Origin: Hymenobacter lapidiphilus
GTDB lineage: Bacteria > Bacteroidota > Bacteroidia > Cytophagales > Hymenobacteraceae
Reading direction: 5' to 3'
Assembly (NCBI RefSeq): GCF_003417065.2
Contig: NZ_QVLT01000002.1
Location: 124,001-188,000, forward strand
Length of the DNA stretch: 64,000 bases
The position numbers and the translations under genes were made by a program. Shown piece after piece: positions 16,126-24,775 of the stretch; position 1 is the first letter of the stretch, and every line of letters begins with the position of its first letter. The notes under the pieces are model-generated. The model was not told the DNA's origin. It saw only the letters and a list, made by a program, of their open reading frames with translations, and did not search any database.

Positions 16126-16622
16126 TACCGGACTGCCAGTAGCTTTCTATCGGCTTCGTTCAAATCAACCAGTGCGTATTTGCGCTGGCCGGTGATGTTC
16201 ATTTCGTCCAGCACATCCACCAGGCTCTGGTAGCTGGCCTGGTTGCTGGGCTTGATGAGCACCACACCACCGGGCTGCTGCTGAAACCGGAGCAGCACCT
16301 GTCGTAGGCCGTCGGCGGCCAGGGTAGTAGTGTGCAGCTGGCTGGCGTCGGGGCCGGGGTTGAGGCCGAAGAAGTAGCGTACCTCGCTGTTTCTGTCCAG
16401 TAGCAACGTCAGGGCTTTTTTGGGGTCCACCGGACTTTCCGGCCCCGGCGCGGGCATGGCCAGCTCCATCACGCTGGGCTTATTGAAGGTGGTCGTGAGC
16501 ATGAAGAACGTCAGCAGCAGAAAAGCCAGGTCCACCATCGGCGTCATGTCGGGGTGGAAGGAGCGTTTTTTAGCCCGGGGCTTTCCGGATTTGGGGGCGG
16601 CGGTAGGTTGGATGCTGGCCAT
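16125..16622 (-). CDS. exbD: ExbD/TolR-type biopolymer transport protein
   Basis: A 165-residue protein with a basic cytosolic N-terminus, one membrane helix (MTPMVDLAFLLLTFFMLTTTF) carrying the conserved Asp of the proton path (PMVDLAF), and a periplasmic domain ending in VDLNEADRKLLAVR. It would work with ExbB and TonB to energise outer-membrane receptors. No exbB or tonB gene is adjacent, so it is a solo copy in this window. The terminator at 16081-16125 is shared with the convergent operon. Confidence 0.9.
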   Translation of the reverse strand: MASIQPTAAPKSGKPRAKKRSFHPDMTPMVDLAFLLLTFFMLTTTFNKPSVMELAMPAPGPESPVDPKKALTLLLDRNSEVRYFFGLNPGPDASQLHTTTLAADGLRQVLLRFQQQPGGVVLIKPSNQASYQSLVDVLDEMNITGQRKYALVDLNEADRKLLAVR

Positions 16623-16695
16623 GCGGACGGGGCTTTAGTGGAACATAGCCTTTCAACGATACCAAGGGGCACAGTATTGCGCGAGCCCGGTTTCC

Positions 16696-16735
16696 CGCAG
16701 AGGAGCGCCGAGGTTTTCGCGGAGGTACGCAGAGC
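16696..16735. repeat. degenerate CGCAGAGG-type direct repeats
   Basis: Four imperfect units of about 10-12 nt (CGCAGAGGAG, CGCCGAGGTTTT, CGCGGAGGTA, CGCAGAGCCT) follow one another between exbD and the cyclo-ligase gene. I recall similar CGCAGAGG strings as dispersed intergenic repeats in other bacteria, but I cannot verify that here. Confidence 0.5.
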
Positions 16736-16739
16736 CTTT

Positions 16740-17321
16740 CTACTGCCCGAACCGCCACAGCTGCTCGGGCGTGATGCAGGCGTGCAGGCGCACGTCGCCC
16801 GCCCAGGCGTCGGCAATGCGGGGCCCCGGCGACTCCAGACTCACGCCAATCCGGAGTGTATCGGGGCGGCACTCGCGCAGGAATTGGTCGTAGAAACCCT
16901 TGCCGTAGCCTACGCGGTGGCCCGTTTCGTCGAAGGCCAGCAGCGGCACCAGCACCGCGTCGAAAGTTTCGGGAGCCACGGCTGGCGCGTCGGCGGTGGG
17001 CTCCGGAATGTCCCAGCGGTTGGGCGTCAGCGGGGTTTCGGGGCCGAGGGCGTAGTGGCGCAGGCTGCAGCCGTCGGGCTGCACCACGGGCACGGCCAGC
17101 TGCAAGGCGGGGTACTCGGCCCACAGTTGGCGGATGAGCGGCCAGGTATCGGGCTCGTGCTGGCGGGCAATCGGCAGAAACAGGTGCAACCCGCGCCACT
17201 CATCTATCGGGAAGCCGGCCAGCAACCGCGGCCACAGCGCGGCGCTCCGGCGGGCTACTTCGGTTTCGGGCAGTGCCCGGCGACGGGTTAGGGCTTCGCG
17301 GCGGAGGTCTTGCTTCGTCAC
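16740..17321 (-). CDS. 5-formyltetrahydrofolate cyclo-ligase
   Basis: A 193-residue cytosolic enzyme that converts 5-formyl-THF to 5,10-methenyl-THF using ATP. The N-terminal KQDLRREALTRRRAL is the usual basic helix. The signature FDAVLVPLLAFDETGHRVGYGKGFYDQFL is the conserved C-terminal nucleotide/folate motif (P-L-x-x-F-D-x-x-G-x-R-x-G-x-G-x-G-x-Y-D). The length is normal. It lies between short degenerate repeats on both sides; no promoter was recognised. Confidence 0.93.
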   Translation of the reverse strand: MTKQDLRREALTRRRALPETEVARRSAALWPRLLAGFPIDEWRGLHLFLPIARQHEPDTWPLIRQLWAEYPALQLAVPVVQPDGCSLRHYALGPETPLTPNRWDIPEPTADAPAVAPETFDAVLVPLLAFDETGHRVGYGKGFYDQFLRECRPDTLRIGVSLESPGPRIADAWAGDVRLHACITPEQLWRFGQ

Positions 17322-17355
17322 AGATTACTACTGATTTTTCGCCGATTACGCTGAT
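17318..17355. repeat. degenerate CACAGATTAC-type repeat
   Basis: CACAGATTACTACTGATTT followed by CGCCGATTACGCTGATT gives two tandem units of the form C-x-C-x-GATTACxxxTGATT directly upstream of the cyclo-ligase ATG. Strings of this form recur between genes in several bacterial lineages (recollection, not checked). Confidence 0.45.
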
Positions 17356-17379
17356 TGTTTGTGCCTGGGTCGGCGTCGG

Positions 17380-18288
17380 TTAGTCCAAGGCGGTTACGTT
17401 GAAGCCTACTTTAAACTGCATACCAGCCAGCCTGGCGCCGAGCGACATCTTCTCCCATTTACCTTGGCTGGTTTTGCGAATGTATGGAGGCTGGCCAAAA
17501 TAGCCCAGCGCCGCGGAAAAATAGACGTTTTTACGCAACTCATGCACTTCCTGGAACTTATGTGCCGTCCCGCCGGCCACCCATTCCAGCGTCAGCAGAA
17601 AATCCTCATCCAGCACCAGATTGTCCGGCGTCAGGTCTACCACCAGCGGGCCGGCGTGGTTGGGGCGGCTGTTGCTGTGCACGATAATGTCGCGGCGGTT
17701 GAGCTTCTCGTTGGATGGCTGGCCGTCGGGCAGCAGCCGGTACAGATTCACGCGAAACGTAAGGTCCGTGCTATCTGTGTACAGCAGGTTGAATCGGGCC
17801 TGCTGGACTTTGGTCGGCTGATGGCGCAGGCTGATAATCACGCCCACTTCGGCCCCATGGCCTTCCGCTGCCATGCCGGCAATTATCACTTCTGAGTGGC
17901 TCGTGTTGCCCAGCGTCAGGCGGCGCTTGAAAAGCCCTGGGGCCTGTACCCGCACATCGGCCAGCGCCACGGCCACGGATGCTAAAACCACGTCCGGTTT
18001 CGCCAGTAGCTCCCGCAGAAGCACCCGTCGCGGCTCGTAGCCAATGCTTGAGAGGCGCACTGTGTCGGCCAGATTGGCGGCGGTATAGGAAAGTTGGTAA
18101 TGCCCCTGCGCGTCGGCTACAGTGCCCACATCCTTACCTGGAATCCCAATGTTAGCGTAGGGCACCGGCTGGCTTGTAGAAGCTTCCCTAATGGTGCCCA
18201 CCAATGTTTGGGCCTGGGCCGTCGACCCAAAGGTCAGCATGGTCAGCAAGAAGAATACAACGGTTTTAAACGGGCTGGCTACGCGCAT
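17380..18288 (-). CDS. carboxypeptidase-regulatory-like domain protein
   Basis: A 302-residue exported protein. A signal peptide (MRVASPFKTVVFFLLTMLTFGSTAQAQ) precedes a CarboxypepD_reg-like beta-sandwich (about residues 28-110: LVGTIREASTSQPVPYANIGIPGKDVGTVADAQGHYQL). The rest (about 120-302) is a conserved Bacteroidota extension of unknown function containing HSEVIIAGM and LVVDLTPDNLVLDEDFLLTLEWVAG. Such proteins are usually envelope proteins. The start was chosen at 18288, where the signal peptide begins. The bshC gene lies immediately upstream (55 bp away) on the same strand, so they may be co-transcribed. Confidence 0.8.
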   Translation of the reverse strand: MRVASPFKTVVFFLLTMLTFGSTAQAQTLVGTIREASTSQPVPYANIGIPGKDVGTVADAQGHYQLSYTAANLADTVRLSSIGYEPRRVLLRELLAKPDVVLASVAVALADVRVQAPGLFKRRLTLGNTSHSEVIIAGMAAEGHGAEVGVIISLRHQPTKVQQARFNLLYTDSTDLTFRVNLYRLLPDGQPSNEKLNRRDIIVHSNSRPNHAGPLVVDLTPDNLVLDEDFLLTLEWVAGGTAHKFQEVHELRKNVYFSAALGYFGQPPYIRKTSQGKWEKMSLGARLAGMQFKVGFNVTALD

Positions 18289-18343
18289 GAGGGAGAGAGG
18301 TAGGTTCACCCTCCCGGATACTAAAACCAATCCAGTGGTTGCC

Positions 18344-19936
18344 TTACTCCTCTTCCAGCAGCGTAAACTTCAGCGCCAGCGGGTCGAAGGCGTCGAGCAG
18401 TTGGGCGATGAAGTCGGGGTTGTTGATGAGGATGTTGAGCACGTTGTCGGAGCGCTCCTGGAGGCCGCCGCCGGGCAGCAGCTTGCCCAACAGGCCATCG
18501 AGCTGCTGGTAGGCCGTCTCGTGCTTGGCTTCGGCGGCTTTGCTGAGGCGCTTTTCCAGATTACCGAGGATGCCGCTGGCTTTCTGCTGCTCGGCGGCCA
18601 CGGTCTTCACCAGCGAGGGGTCGAGGCGCTGGGCCAGCGCGGCCACCTGCTCGAAAGCGGCGGCCAGCTGCTGCTGCTGCTCGCTCAGGTTTACTTCCTC
18701 CTGCCCTAAGTGCGCGGCCAGCTGCTGCTTCAACGCCGGCATTTTCTCAAACACCGCCGTGCTATCCAGCCCCAGCTTGCGCAGCTTGGCGGCATTGGCC
18801 TTGCTGATGAACTGGGCTGAATTACGTAGCAGCACCATGGGGAAGGGCACGCCGTTTTCCTCGAACACGCCCTTCAACTGGAACCAGTACGCCACCTCGG
18901 CCCCGCCTCCGATGTAGCACAGGTTGGGCAGCAGCAGCTCCTGATACAACGGCCGCAGCACCACATTGGGGCTGAACTGCTCCGGGTGCGCGGCGGCCAG
19001 CGCCAGCAGTTCGGGCCGCCCGAGAACTTTAGGAGAACCGTCCACGGTCAGCGTTACCGAGTCGTTGGCCTGGTCGTATTCCAGCCGTTCGCGCTGGCCT
19101 TCGGCTGTAATAAAGAACAGGTTAAAGGGCCGGGCATACACTTGGGGCTTATAGCCGGCAGCCTCCAGCCGGGCGTCGGCGGCCTGCACGGCCTGGTAGG
19201 AGGATTGGTCGCGCAGCTCGCGCGCCAGCACCGGGGCCAGCGCCTGCTTCAGCTCCGGCACATCGGCATCGAGGCTCACCAGCCCGTACTCGCCAAACAG
19301 GCTCATTGCCAGCCGGTGAGTAGCCTCGGCCAGCGTCGCCGACTGCGCATACGCCTCGCGGAACAGGGCCGGTACGTCGGCGGGCAGCTGGTCGAGTACC
19401 TGCTCGGCCAGGCCATCCAGCGCAATGCGGCCTACTGGGGCGCCAGTCTGGGCTATCTGCCACTCGTACGTCTTGCCGAACAGGCTGAAATTATTGATTT
19501 CGGCGAAGTCATGGTCCTCGGTAGCCAGCCAGTACACCGGCACGAAATCGTACTGTGGGTACGCTTCCCTGAGCTGCCGGGCCAGTTTAATGGCCGATAC
19601 AATCTTGTAGATGAAATACAGCGGGCCGGTAAACAGGTTGAGCTGGTGGCCGGTCGTCACGGTAAACGTGGTGTCTTTGGTCAGCAGCGCCACGTTGGCC
19701 TGCACGGCCGCCGGGGCTTCGGGCAGATTGGCGTACTGTCGCTGCAGGGCGGCCACCAGTCGCTGCCGGGCCTCGGGCGCGTAGGACGCCTGCTTCTCCT
19801 TTATCTGCTCCGCGAAAGCCGACAGTTCCGAAAAGCGGTGGTAGAAGGGCTGCAGGGCTTCTTTACGGGCCAGATAATCAACCAGCAAAGAAGAAAACGC
19901 GCCGGTTTCGGCGTAGGGGAGCGTGGTTACAGTCAT
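18344..19936 (-). CDS. bshC: bacillithiol biosynthesis cysteine-adding enzyme BshC
   Basis: A 530-residue cytosolic enzyme that adds cysteine to glucosaminyl-malate, the last step of bacillithiol synthesis. Family landmarks: FYHRFSELSAF at the N-terminus, TVTTGHQLNLFTGPLYFIYKIVSAIKLA (Rossmann-like site), VYWLATEDHDFAEIN, VVLRPLYQELLLPNLCYIGGGAEVAYWFQLK, and the long helical coiled-coil region after residue about 390 (QQLAAHLGQEEVNLSEQQQQLAAAFEQV). The length is normal. The window also encodes YtxJ (51906-52250), a bacillithiol-system protein, so the pathway is probably functional. Confidence 0.95.
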   Translation of the reverse strand: MTVTTLPYAETGAFSSLLVDYLARKEALQPFYHRFSELSAFAEQIKEKQASYAPEARQRLVAALQRQYANLPEAPAAVQANVALLTKDTTFTVTTGHQLNLFTGPLYFIYKIVSAIKLARQLREAYPQYDFVPVYWLATEDHDFAEINNFSLFGKTYEWQIAQTGAPVGRIALDGLAEQVLDQLPADVPALFREAYAQSATLAEATHRLAMSLFGEYGLVSLDADVPELKQALAPVLARELRDQSSYQAVQAADARLEAAGYKPQVYARPFNLFFITAEGQRERLEYDQANDSVTLTVDGSPKVLGRPELLALAAAHPEQFSPNVVLRPLYQELLLPNLCYIGGGAEVAYWFQLKGVFEENGVPFPMVLLRNSAQFISKANAAKLRKLGLDSTAVFEKMPALKQQLAAHLGQEEVNLSEQQQQLAAAFEQVAALAQRLDPSLVKTVAAEQQKASGILGNLEKRLSKAAEAKHETAYQQLDGLLGKLLPGGGLQERSDNVLNILINNPDFIAQLLDAFDPLALKFTLLEEE

Positions 19937-20031
19937 GGACGGGAGAGGTAATCCGGCTACAACCGGCCAGACGCCACAAAGTAACGGGGTATTTCGTCAG
20001 TGGGCAGTTGAGAGAGAATAGCTGTGAGCAA

Positions 20032-20139
20032 AAAGAACGTCATGCTGAGCGGAGCCGAAGCATCTCTACCGCATTGCTAACCTCTTTTGATTAGCAATGC
20101 GGTAGAGATGCTTCGGCTCCGCTCAGCATGACGTTCTTT
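20032..20139. repeat. family A palindrome between bshC and rimO
   Basis: Perfect 49-nt arms, 20032-20080 and 20091-20139, around a 10-nt loop. The arm reads AAAGAACGTCATGCTGAGCG and continues to GAAGCATCTCTACCG. It lies between two minus-strand genes, 17 bp after the rimO stop, so it is read through or could act as a terminator-like hairpin. No target-site duplication was seen. Confidence 0.95.
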
Positions 20140-20155
20140 CTATACAAAGTCGAGC

Positions 20156-21469
20156 CTAAACCAGCCGGCCGTACAGGTCGAAATCCGAGGCTTCGGTGAT
20201 TTCCACCTGGGCGAAGTCGCCGAGGCGTACAAACGTGTCGTTGTTGGCGGGCACCAGTACTTCGTTGTCCACTTCGGGCGAGTCGTACTGGGTACGGCCC
20301 ACGAAGTAGCCGCTTTCCTTGCGGTCGAAGAGCACCTTGTAGGTCTGGCCGATTTTCTGCTCGTTGAGCTCCATCGAAATGCCCTGCTGCAGCTCCATAA
20401 TCTGGTCGGCGCGGTCCTGCTTAACCTCGGCCGGCACGTCATCTTCGAGCGTGTAGGAGTGCGTGTTGTCCTCGTGCGAGTAGGTGAAGATGCCCAAGCG
20501 GTCGAAGCGGGTGTCTTCCACGAAGCGGTAGAGGTCCTCGAAATCCTGCTGGGTTTCGCCGGGGTGGCCGGCAATGAGGGTGGTGCGCAGGGCAATATCG
20601 GGCACGCGCTGGCGGATGGTATCGACCAGCTCGCGGGTACGGCGCTGGCTGATGCCCCGGCGCATGCTCTTGAGCATGTTATCGGAGATGTGCTGCAGGG
20701 GCATATCGAGGTACTTGCACACGTTGTCGCGCTCGTTCATCACGTCGAGCACGTCGAGCGGGAATTGCGAGGGGTAGGCGTACTGCATCCGAATCCAGTC
20801 GATGCCCTCCACGTCGGAAAGGTGGCGCACTAGGTCGGCCAGCTTCCGCTCGCCGTAGTGCTCCAAACCGTAATATGTCAGGTCCTGGGCGATGAGAATC
20901 AGCTCCTTAGTGCCCATGCTGGCCAGGCGCTTGGCCTCTTTCACGAGATCCGGAATCGAGCGGTCGGTGTGCTTGCCGCGCATCAGCGGGATGGCGCAGA
21001 ACGAGCAGGGCCGGTTGCAGCCCTCGGCAATCTTGAAGTAGGCGTAGTGCGCGGGTGTGGTCAGCAGCCGCTCGCCCACCAGCTCGTGCTGGTAGTTGGC
21101 CTCCAGCTTCTTCATTAGCTGGGGCAGCTCCAGGGTGCCGAAATAAGCATCGACCTGCGGAATCTCGCGCTCCAGATCGTCCTTGTAGCGCTGCGAGAGG
21201 CAGCCCGTTACGTAGAGCTTCTCCAGGCGGCCGGCCTCCTTCTCTTCGGCGTAGCGCAGAATGGTGTCGATGCTTTCCTGCTTGGCATTATCAATGAAGC
21301 CGCAGGTGTTGATGATGACGATGTTGGCGTCGCTCTGCTCGGCCTCGTGGGTTACGTCGAACTGGTTGGCCCGGAGCTGGCCCATGAGCACCTCGGAATC
21401 CACGATGTTCTTGGAGCAGCCGAGGGTGATGACGTTGACTTTATTGGCCTGCTGGCTTCTTACTTTCAT
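20156..21469 (-). CDS. rimO: ribosomal protein S12 methylthiotransferase RimO
   Basis: A 437-residue radical-SAM enzyme that adds a methylthio group to Asp of ribosomal protein S12. N-terminal UPF0004 domain with VITLGCSKNIVDSEVLMGQL and VINTCGFI, whose cysteines hold the auxiliary cluster; radical-SAM motif CNRPCSFCAIP; and a C-terminal TRAM-like domain ending DLYGRLV. The motif LMRGKHTDRS separates RimO from MiaB. The start at 21469 (MKVRSQQANKV) was preferred over upstream in-frame ATGs because the conserved strand starts there; a promoter-like TACCTTTG lies 85 bp upstream. Confidence 0.96.
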   Translation of the reverse strand: MKVRSQQANKVNVITLGCSKNIVDSEVLMGQLRANQFDVTHEAEQSDANIVIINTCGFIDNAKQESIDTILRYAEEKEAGRLEKLYVTGCLSQRYKDDLEREIPQVDAYFGTLELPQLMKKLEANYQHELVGERLLTTPAHYAYFKIAEGCNRPCSFCAIPLMRGKHTDRSIPDLVKEAKRLASMGTKELILIAQDLTYYGLEHYGERKLADLVRHLSDVEGIDWIRMQYAYPSQFPLDVLDVMNERDNVCKYLDMPLQHISDNMLKSMRRGISQRRTRELVDTIRQRVPDIALRTTLIAGHPGETQQDFEDLYRFVEDTRFDRLGIFTYSHEDNTHSYTLEDDVPAEVKQDRADQIMELQQGISMELNEQKIGQTYKVLFDRKESGYFVGRTQYDSPEVDNEVLVPANNDTFVRLGDFAQVEITEASDFDLYGRLV

Positions 21470-21553
21470 GCTGGGAAGGGTAGGCGGGTGGTCGGGCAAT
21501 TCTTTCTCAGTGAGAAACTTGCCCGCATTTAGCCCGCGGCGAAATTCGGACCG

Positions 21554-21561
21554 CAAAGGTA
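21554..21561 (-). promoter_or_regulatory. -7 promoter element upstream of rimO
   Basis: The minus strand reads TACCTTTG, 85 bp before the chosen rimO ATG. It predicts a leader of about 80 nt, longer than at other genes here; an upstream start codon at 21556 would lie within the element and is therefore unlikely. Confidence 0.55.
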
Positions 21562-21612
21562 CGCACCCGGCAACGCCTTTTCCTATCCGGATGGTTTCTT
21601 TAGGCTGAACTG

Positions 21613-21696
21613 GTAGGGGCGGGGCTTGCCCCCGCCCGCCGTTAAACGTTACCGCCTGAGTCCGTTCAACGGCGGGCGGGGAAAAGCCGCCCCTAC
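21613..21696. repeat. family B palindrome between rimO and ftsY
   Basis: Left arm 21613-21643 (GTAGGGGCGGGGCTTGCCCC then CGCCCGCCGTT) and right arm 21668-21696 pair with a 2-nt gap and a mismatch around a 24-nt loop. A second, nearly perfect copy is at 31566-31675. It lies 14 bp after the ftsY stop. Confidence 0.88.
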
Positions 21697-21709
21697 GTAG
21701 CTACTTCAT

Positions 21710-22687
21710 CTACTTTTTAAACAGCGAATTGACGAACGTGGTCCGGTCAAACAGCTGCAAATCGGTCATCTTCTCGCCGACGCCGATGTAGCGCACCGGC
21801 ACTTGCAGCTGGGCCGAGATGCCGATAACCACGCCGCCCTTGGCCGTGCCGTCGAGCTTGGTGATGGCCAGGGCCGATACTTCGGTGGCCTTGGTGAACT
21901 CCTGGGCCTGCAGGAAGGCGTTCTGGCCGGTGCTGCCGTCGAGCACGAGCAACACCTCGTGGGGCGCGCCGGGAATCACCTTCTGCATCACGCGCTTGAT
22001 TTTGCTCAGCTCGTTCATCAGGTTCACCTTGTTATGCAGGCGGCCCGCCGTGTCGATAATCACTACGTCGGCGCCCATTTCCACGCCCTTCTGCACCGCA
22101 TCGTAGGCCACGGCGGCCGGATCGGTGTTCATGCCGTGCGAAATGACGGGCACGCCCACCCGCTCACCCCAGATGATAAGCTGGTCGACGGCGGCGGCCC
22201 GGAACGTGTCGGCGGCACCCAGCACGACCTTTTTGCCCGCACTATGAAAACGGTGGGCCAGCTTGCCGATAGTAGTGGTTTTGCCCACCCCGTTCACACC
22301 CACCACCATAATCACGAAGGGCGAGCCGGGGCTGTCGGGCCTGTCCAGGATGGCGCGCGAGCCGGTGGCACTGCTGTTGGCGTCGAGCAGCTCCACGATT
22401 TCCTCCCGCAGGATGCGGTCGAGGTCGGAGGTGCTCACGTACTTGTCGCGGGCCACGCGCTTCTCGATGCGCTCAATCACTTTCACCGTCGTGTCGATGC
22501 CCACATCGGCGTGCACGAGCATGGTTTCGAGGTCGTCGAGTACCGCCTCATCCACGGTGCTGCGGCCGGCTACGGCCTTGCTGAGCTGGTCGAAGAAGCT
22601 GGTTTTCGTCTTCTGCAACCCCTCATCGAGGGCCTGCTGCTGCTCCTTGTTTTCCTTGTCCTTCTTGAAAAAGTCGAAGAGGCCCAT
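21710..22687 (-). CDS. ftsY: signal recognition particle receptor FtsY
   Basis: A 325-residue SRP-type GTPase docking SRP-ribosome complexes at the membrane for co-translational insertion. Short N-terminal basic/acidic region, the helical N domain, then the G domain with [17 protein letters not shown] (P-loop), [21 protein letters not shown], and [15 protein letters not shown]. The long acidic A domain of E. coli FtsY is absent, which is usual in this phylum. In the same orientation as DUF4295 and rpmG upstream, with a terminator and a family A palindrome in between. Confidence 0.97.
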   Translation of the reverse strand: MGLFDFFKKDKENKEQQQALDEGLQKTKTSFFDQLSKAVAGRSTVDEAVLDDLETMLVHADVGIDTTVKVIERIEKRVARDKYVSTSDLDRILREEIVELLDANSSATGSRAILDRPDSPGSPFVIMVVGVNGVGKTTTIGKLAHRFHSAGKKVVLGAADTFRAAAVDQLIIWGERVGVPVISHGMNTDPAAVAYDAVQKGVEMGADVVIIDTAGRLHNKVNLMNELSKIKRVMQKVIPGAPHEVLLVLDGSTGQNAFLQAQEFTKATEVSALAITKLDGTAKGGVVIGISAQLQVPVRYIGVGEKMTDLQLFDRTTFVNSLFKK

Positions 22688-22740
22688 GTGAGTTGTGAGG
22701 TATGGATTTGTGGTGGTCCGGGGGACTGGTTTAGCGCAAA

Positions 22741-22841
22741 GAACGTCATTCTGAGCGGAGCGAAGAATCGCGCGTGCTGGCTTAGAGTTGCCATTGCAAC
22801 ATCAGCACACGCGATTCTTCGCTCCGCTCAGAATGACGTTC
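22741..22841. repeat. family A palindrome upstream of ftsY
   Basis: Arms 22741-22779 and 22803-22841, 39 nt each with one mismatch, loop 23 nt. The arm reads GAACGTCATTCTGAGCGGAG followed by CGAAGAATCGCG. It occupies most of the DNA between the DUF4295 terminator and the ftsY start. Confidence 0.93.
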
Positions 22842-22863
22842 GGACTTCAAAAGCCCCAAATGC

Positions 22864-22890
22864 AAAAAAGTCCCACGCTGGCGGGACTTC
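22864..22890 (-). terminator. rho-independent terminator of the rpmG-DUF4295 unit
   Basis: AAGTCCC...GGGACTT arms form a short stem, followed on the minus strand by six T residues (complement of 22864-22869). It lies 37 bp past the DUF4295 stop. Confidence 0.8.
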
Positions 22891-22926
22891 TTCACTTCGT
22901 ATCAGGTAGCCCCAGAGGGCAACCGG

Positions 22927-23088
22927 CTACTTAACGCCGGTCGTGATGTAATCCTGTACTTTGTCAACGGGCACCATTTCCTCGCGGAAGGTGTAGGCAC
23001 CAGTTTTCTCCGACTTCACCGCGCGAATTACCTTCGCCCAGTCTTTGCCGGTAGCGGTCTTCAGGGTTGCTACTACTTTCTTTGCCAT
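22927..23088 (-). CDS. DUF4295 small protein of the rpmG cluster
   Basis: A 53-residue protein read directly from the sequence: it begins MAKKVVATLKTATGKDWAK, continues with VIRAVKSEKTGAYTFREEMV, and ends in DYITTGVK. This is the DUF4295 family, found in Bacteroidota beside rpmB/rpmG; it is small and basic, and ribosome association has been proposed for the family. It starts 8 bp after the rpmG stop, so the two are co-transcribed, with a terminator after it. Confidence 0.92.
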   Translation of the reverse strand: MAKKVVATLKTATGKDWAKVIRAVKSEKTGAYTFREEMVPVDKVQDYITTGVK

Positions 23089-23096
23089 GACGCGGG

Positions 23097-23279
23097 TTAC
23101 TTAATTTCCTTGTGAACGGTCATCTTACGCAGCACATTGTTGAATTTCTTCAACTCGATGCGCTCGGGCGTGTTCTTACGGTTCTTGGTGGTGATGTAGC
23201 GCGAGGTGCCCGGCTGCCCCGAGTTCTTATGCTCAGTGCATTCAAGGATTACCTGCACCCGGTTGCCTTTCTTAGCCAT
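23097..23279 (-). CDS. rpmG: 50S ribosomal protein L33
   Basis: A 60-residue basic ribosomal protein: [21 protein letters not shown], then [22 protein letters not shown]. The zinc-ribbon cysteines of the C+ form are mostly missing (only one Cys), so this is a zinc-independent form. A consensus TTG-N19-TACCTTTG promoter lies upstream; DUF4295 follows in the same unit. Confidence 0.96.
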   Translation of the reverse strand: MAKKGNRVQVILECTEHKNSGQPGTSRYITTKNRKNTPERIELKKFNNVLRKMTVHKEIK

Positions 23280-23307
23280 CTCGACGGGGTTTTTGGATTA
23301 AGGACTG

Positions 23308-23336
23308 CAAAGGTACAAGGGAAATCGGCATTGACA
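23308..23336 (-). promoter_or_regulatory. full -33/-7 promoter of rpmG
   Basis: The minus strand reads TTG, 19 bases, TACCTTTG (23308-23315), matching the Bacteroidota consensus TTG-N17-23-TAnnTTTG. The -7 word ends about 28 bp before the rpmG ATG. This is the best complete promoter in the window. Confidence 0.75.
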
Positions 23337-23594
23337 AATAGTTTATTGATAATTGGGTGCTTAGGCCCTCAGCCACGCCCCAGGCCGCCCGTCCCGGGCG
23401 TTGGTCCTGAAAAATAAGCCGCTAAAAACAGCGCAGCCACTGCGGGCAGTGGCTTCTGCGCTTATCGTTCAGGCCAGTCTGCGGCCAGCTATATCCACTG
23501 CCAAGGTACGCCCTCCACTGGCTAGGACACTTTTTCAACTGCGTGAGGTCCGCAAAACTGCCTCGGCGTAGGAACCCAACTGCCTCGGGCGTTG

Positions 23595-23602
23595 TATCTT
23601 TG
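23595..23602 (+). promoter_or_regulatory. -7 promoter element of rlmN, four bases from ATG
   Basis: TATCTTTG is an exact TAnnTTTG match, followed by CGCT and the ATG at 23607. The spacing predicts a leaderless transcript. Confidence 0.7.
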
Positions 23603-23606
23603 CGCT

Positions 23607-24683
23607 ATGATGATGTTAGACCTGCCCGTAATTTCCAAGCGCGACATCCGTAAACTCAGCCCCGACGAGCTGAAGACGTTTATGGTGGAGAACGGCGAGA
23701 AACCCTTCCGGGCCAAGCAGGTAAGCGAGTGGCTGTGGAAGAATACGGCCGGCTCGTTCGAGGAAATGAACAACATTAGCCTCGCCACCCGCGAGCTACT
23801 GGCGCGTCACTTCGTCATCAACGGCGTGCAGGTGCAGAACCAGCAGGTCAGCAACGATGGCACCATCAAATCGGCCTTCCGGCTGTATGATGGCAACATT
23901 GTGGAGGGCGTGCTTATCCCGCACGACACGCGCATGACGGCCTGCATCTCGTCGCAGGTGGGCTGCTCGCTCACATGCAAGTTCTGCGCGACCGGCTACA
24001 TGGACCGTAAGCGCAACCTCGATGCGGCCGAGATTTACGACCAGGTGGTACGTATCCGCGAGCAGTGCGAGGCCCAGTATGGCACGCCACTTACCAACAT
24101 CGTGTATATGGGTATGGGCGAGCCGCTGCTTAACTACGCCAACGTGGTCAAAAGCATTGAGCGCATCACGGCGCCCGATGGCCTGAACATGGCCCCGCGC
24201 CGCATCACCATCAGCACGGCCGGCATTGCTAAAATGATTAAGAAGCTGGCCGACGACGGCGTGAAGGCCAACCTGGCCCTGAGCCTGCACGCGCCCAATG
24301 ACACGAAGCGCAACGAAATTATGCCCATCAACGAGGCCAACTCGCTGGCGGCGCTGGAGGAGGCCCTCAAGTATTATCATCAAGCCACCGGCCGCAAGGT
24401 CACCTACGAGTACATCGTGTTCGAGAGCTTCAACGACACCATGCAGGACGCTGAAGAGCTGTTTCAGATTTCGAAGTGGCTGCCCTGCAAAGTCAACCTC
24501 ATCGAGTATAACCCCATCGAAAACGCCGATTACCGCAACACTGGCGAGGCCAAGCTGCTGGCCTTCCACAAGTACCTGGCCGACCGGGGCGTGCAAACCA
24601 ACCTGCGCCGCAGCCGCGGCAAGGATATCGACGCCGCCTGCGGACAGCTGGCCATCAAGCAGCCCCAGGAGCCGGCTGCATAG
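23607..24683 (+). CDS. rlmN: 23S rRNA (adenine-2503-C2)-methyltransferase RlmN
   Basis: A 358-residue radical-SAM enzyme that methylates A2503 of 23S rRNA (and A37 of some tRNAs). N-terminal accessory domain (FRAKQVSEWLWKN), radical-SAM motif CSLTCKFCATG, MGMGEPLLNY, the SAM-binding ITISTAGI, and the C-terminal catalytic cysteine in DIDAACGQL. An ATG three codons upstream (23592) lies ahead of the promoter word and is unlikely; 23607 or 23610 is the probable start. A bidirectional terminator follows. Confidence 0.96.
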   Translation: MMMLDLPVISKRDIRKLSPDELKTFMVENGEKPFRAKQVSEWLWKNTAGSFEEMNNISLATRELLARHFVINGVQVQNQQVSNDGTIKSAFRLYDGNIVEGVLIPHDTRMTACISSQVGCSLTCKFCATGYMDRKRNLDAAEIYDQVVRIREQCEAQYGTPLTNIVYMGMGEPLLNYANVVKSIERITAPDGLNMAPRRITISTAGIAKMIKKLADDGVKANLALSLHAPNDTKRNEIMPINEANSLAALEEALKYYHQATGRKVTYEYIVFESFNDTMQDAEELFQISKWLPCKVNLIEYNPIENADYRNTGEAKLLAFHKYLADRGVQTNLRRSRGKDIDAACGQLAIKQPQEPAA

Positions 24684-24709
24684 CCGGGCGCGCTGAATAG
24701 TGCTTCAGG

Positions 24710-24760
24710 AAAAAAAAGCGCCGGGGCCGATGCATATGCATCAGCCCCGGCGCTTTTTTT
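24710..24760. terminator. bidirectional rho-independent terminator
   Basis: A 17-18-nt arm pair (AAAAAAA-GCGCCGGGGC and its complement) with an inner TGATGCAT/ATGCATCA-like stem, flanked by A8 and T7 runs. It lies between convergent rlmN and the duplicated-domain protein gene. Confidence 0.95.
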
Positions 24761-24775
24761 GGTGGCTATAGTTTG

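Larger units (their letters stand above)
23280..23606. other. 327-bp divergent intergenic region rpmG / rlmN
   Basis: Contains the rpmG promoter at one end and the rlmN -7 element at the other. In the middle, a hairpin with GCGCAG/CTGCGC and CCACTG/CAGTGG arms spans about 23431-23461; no T-run follows. No ORF is supported. Confidence 0.6.
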
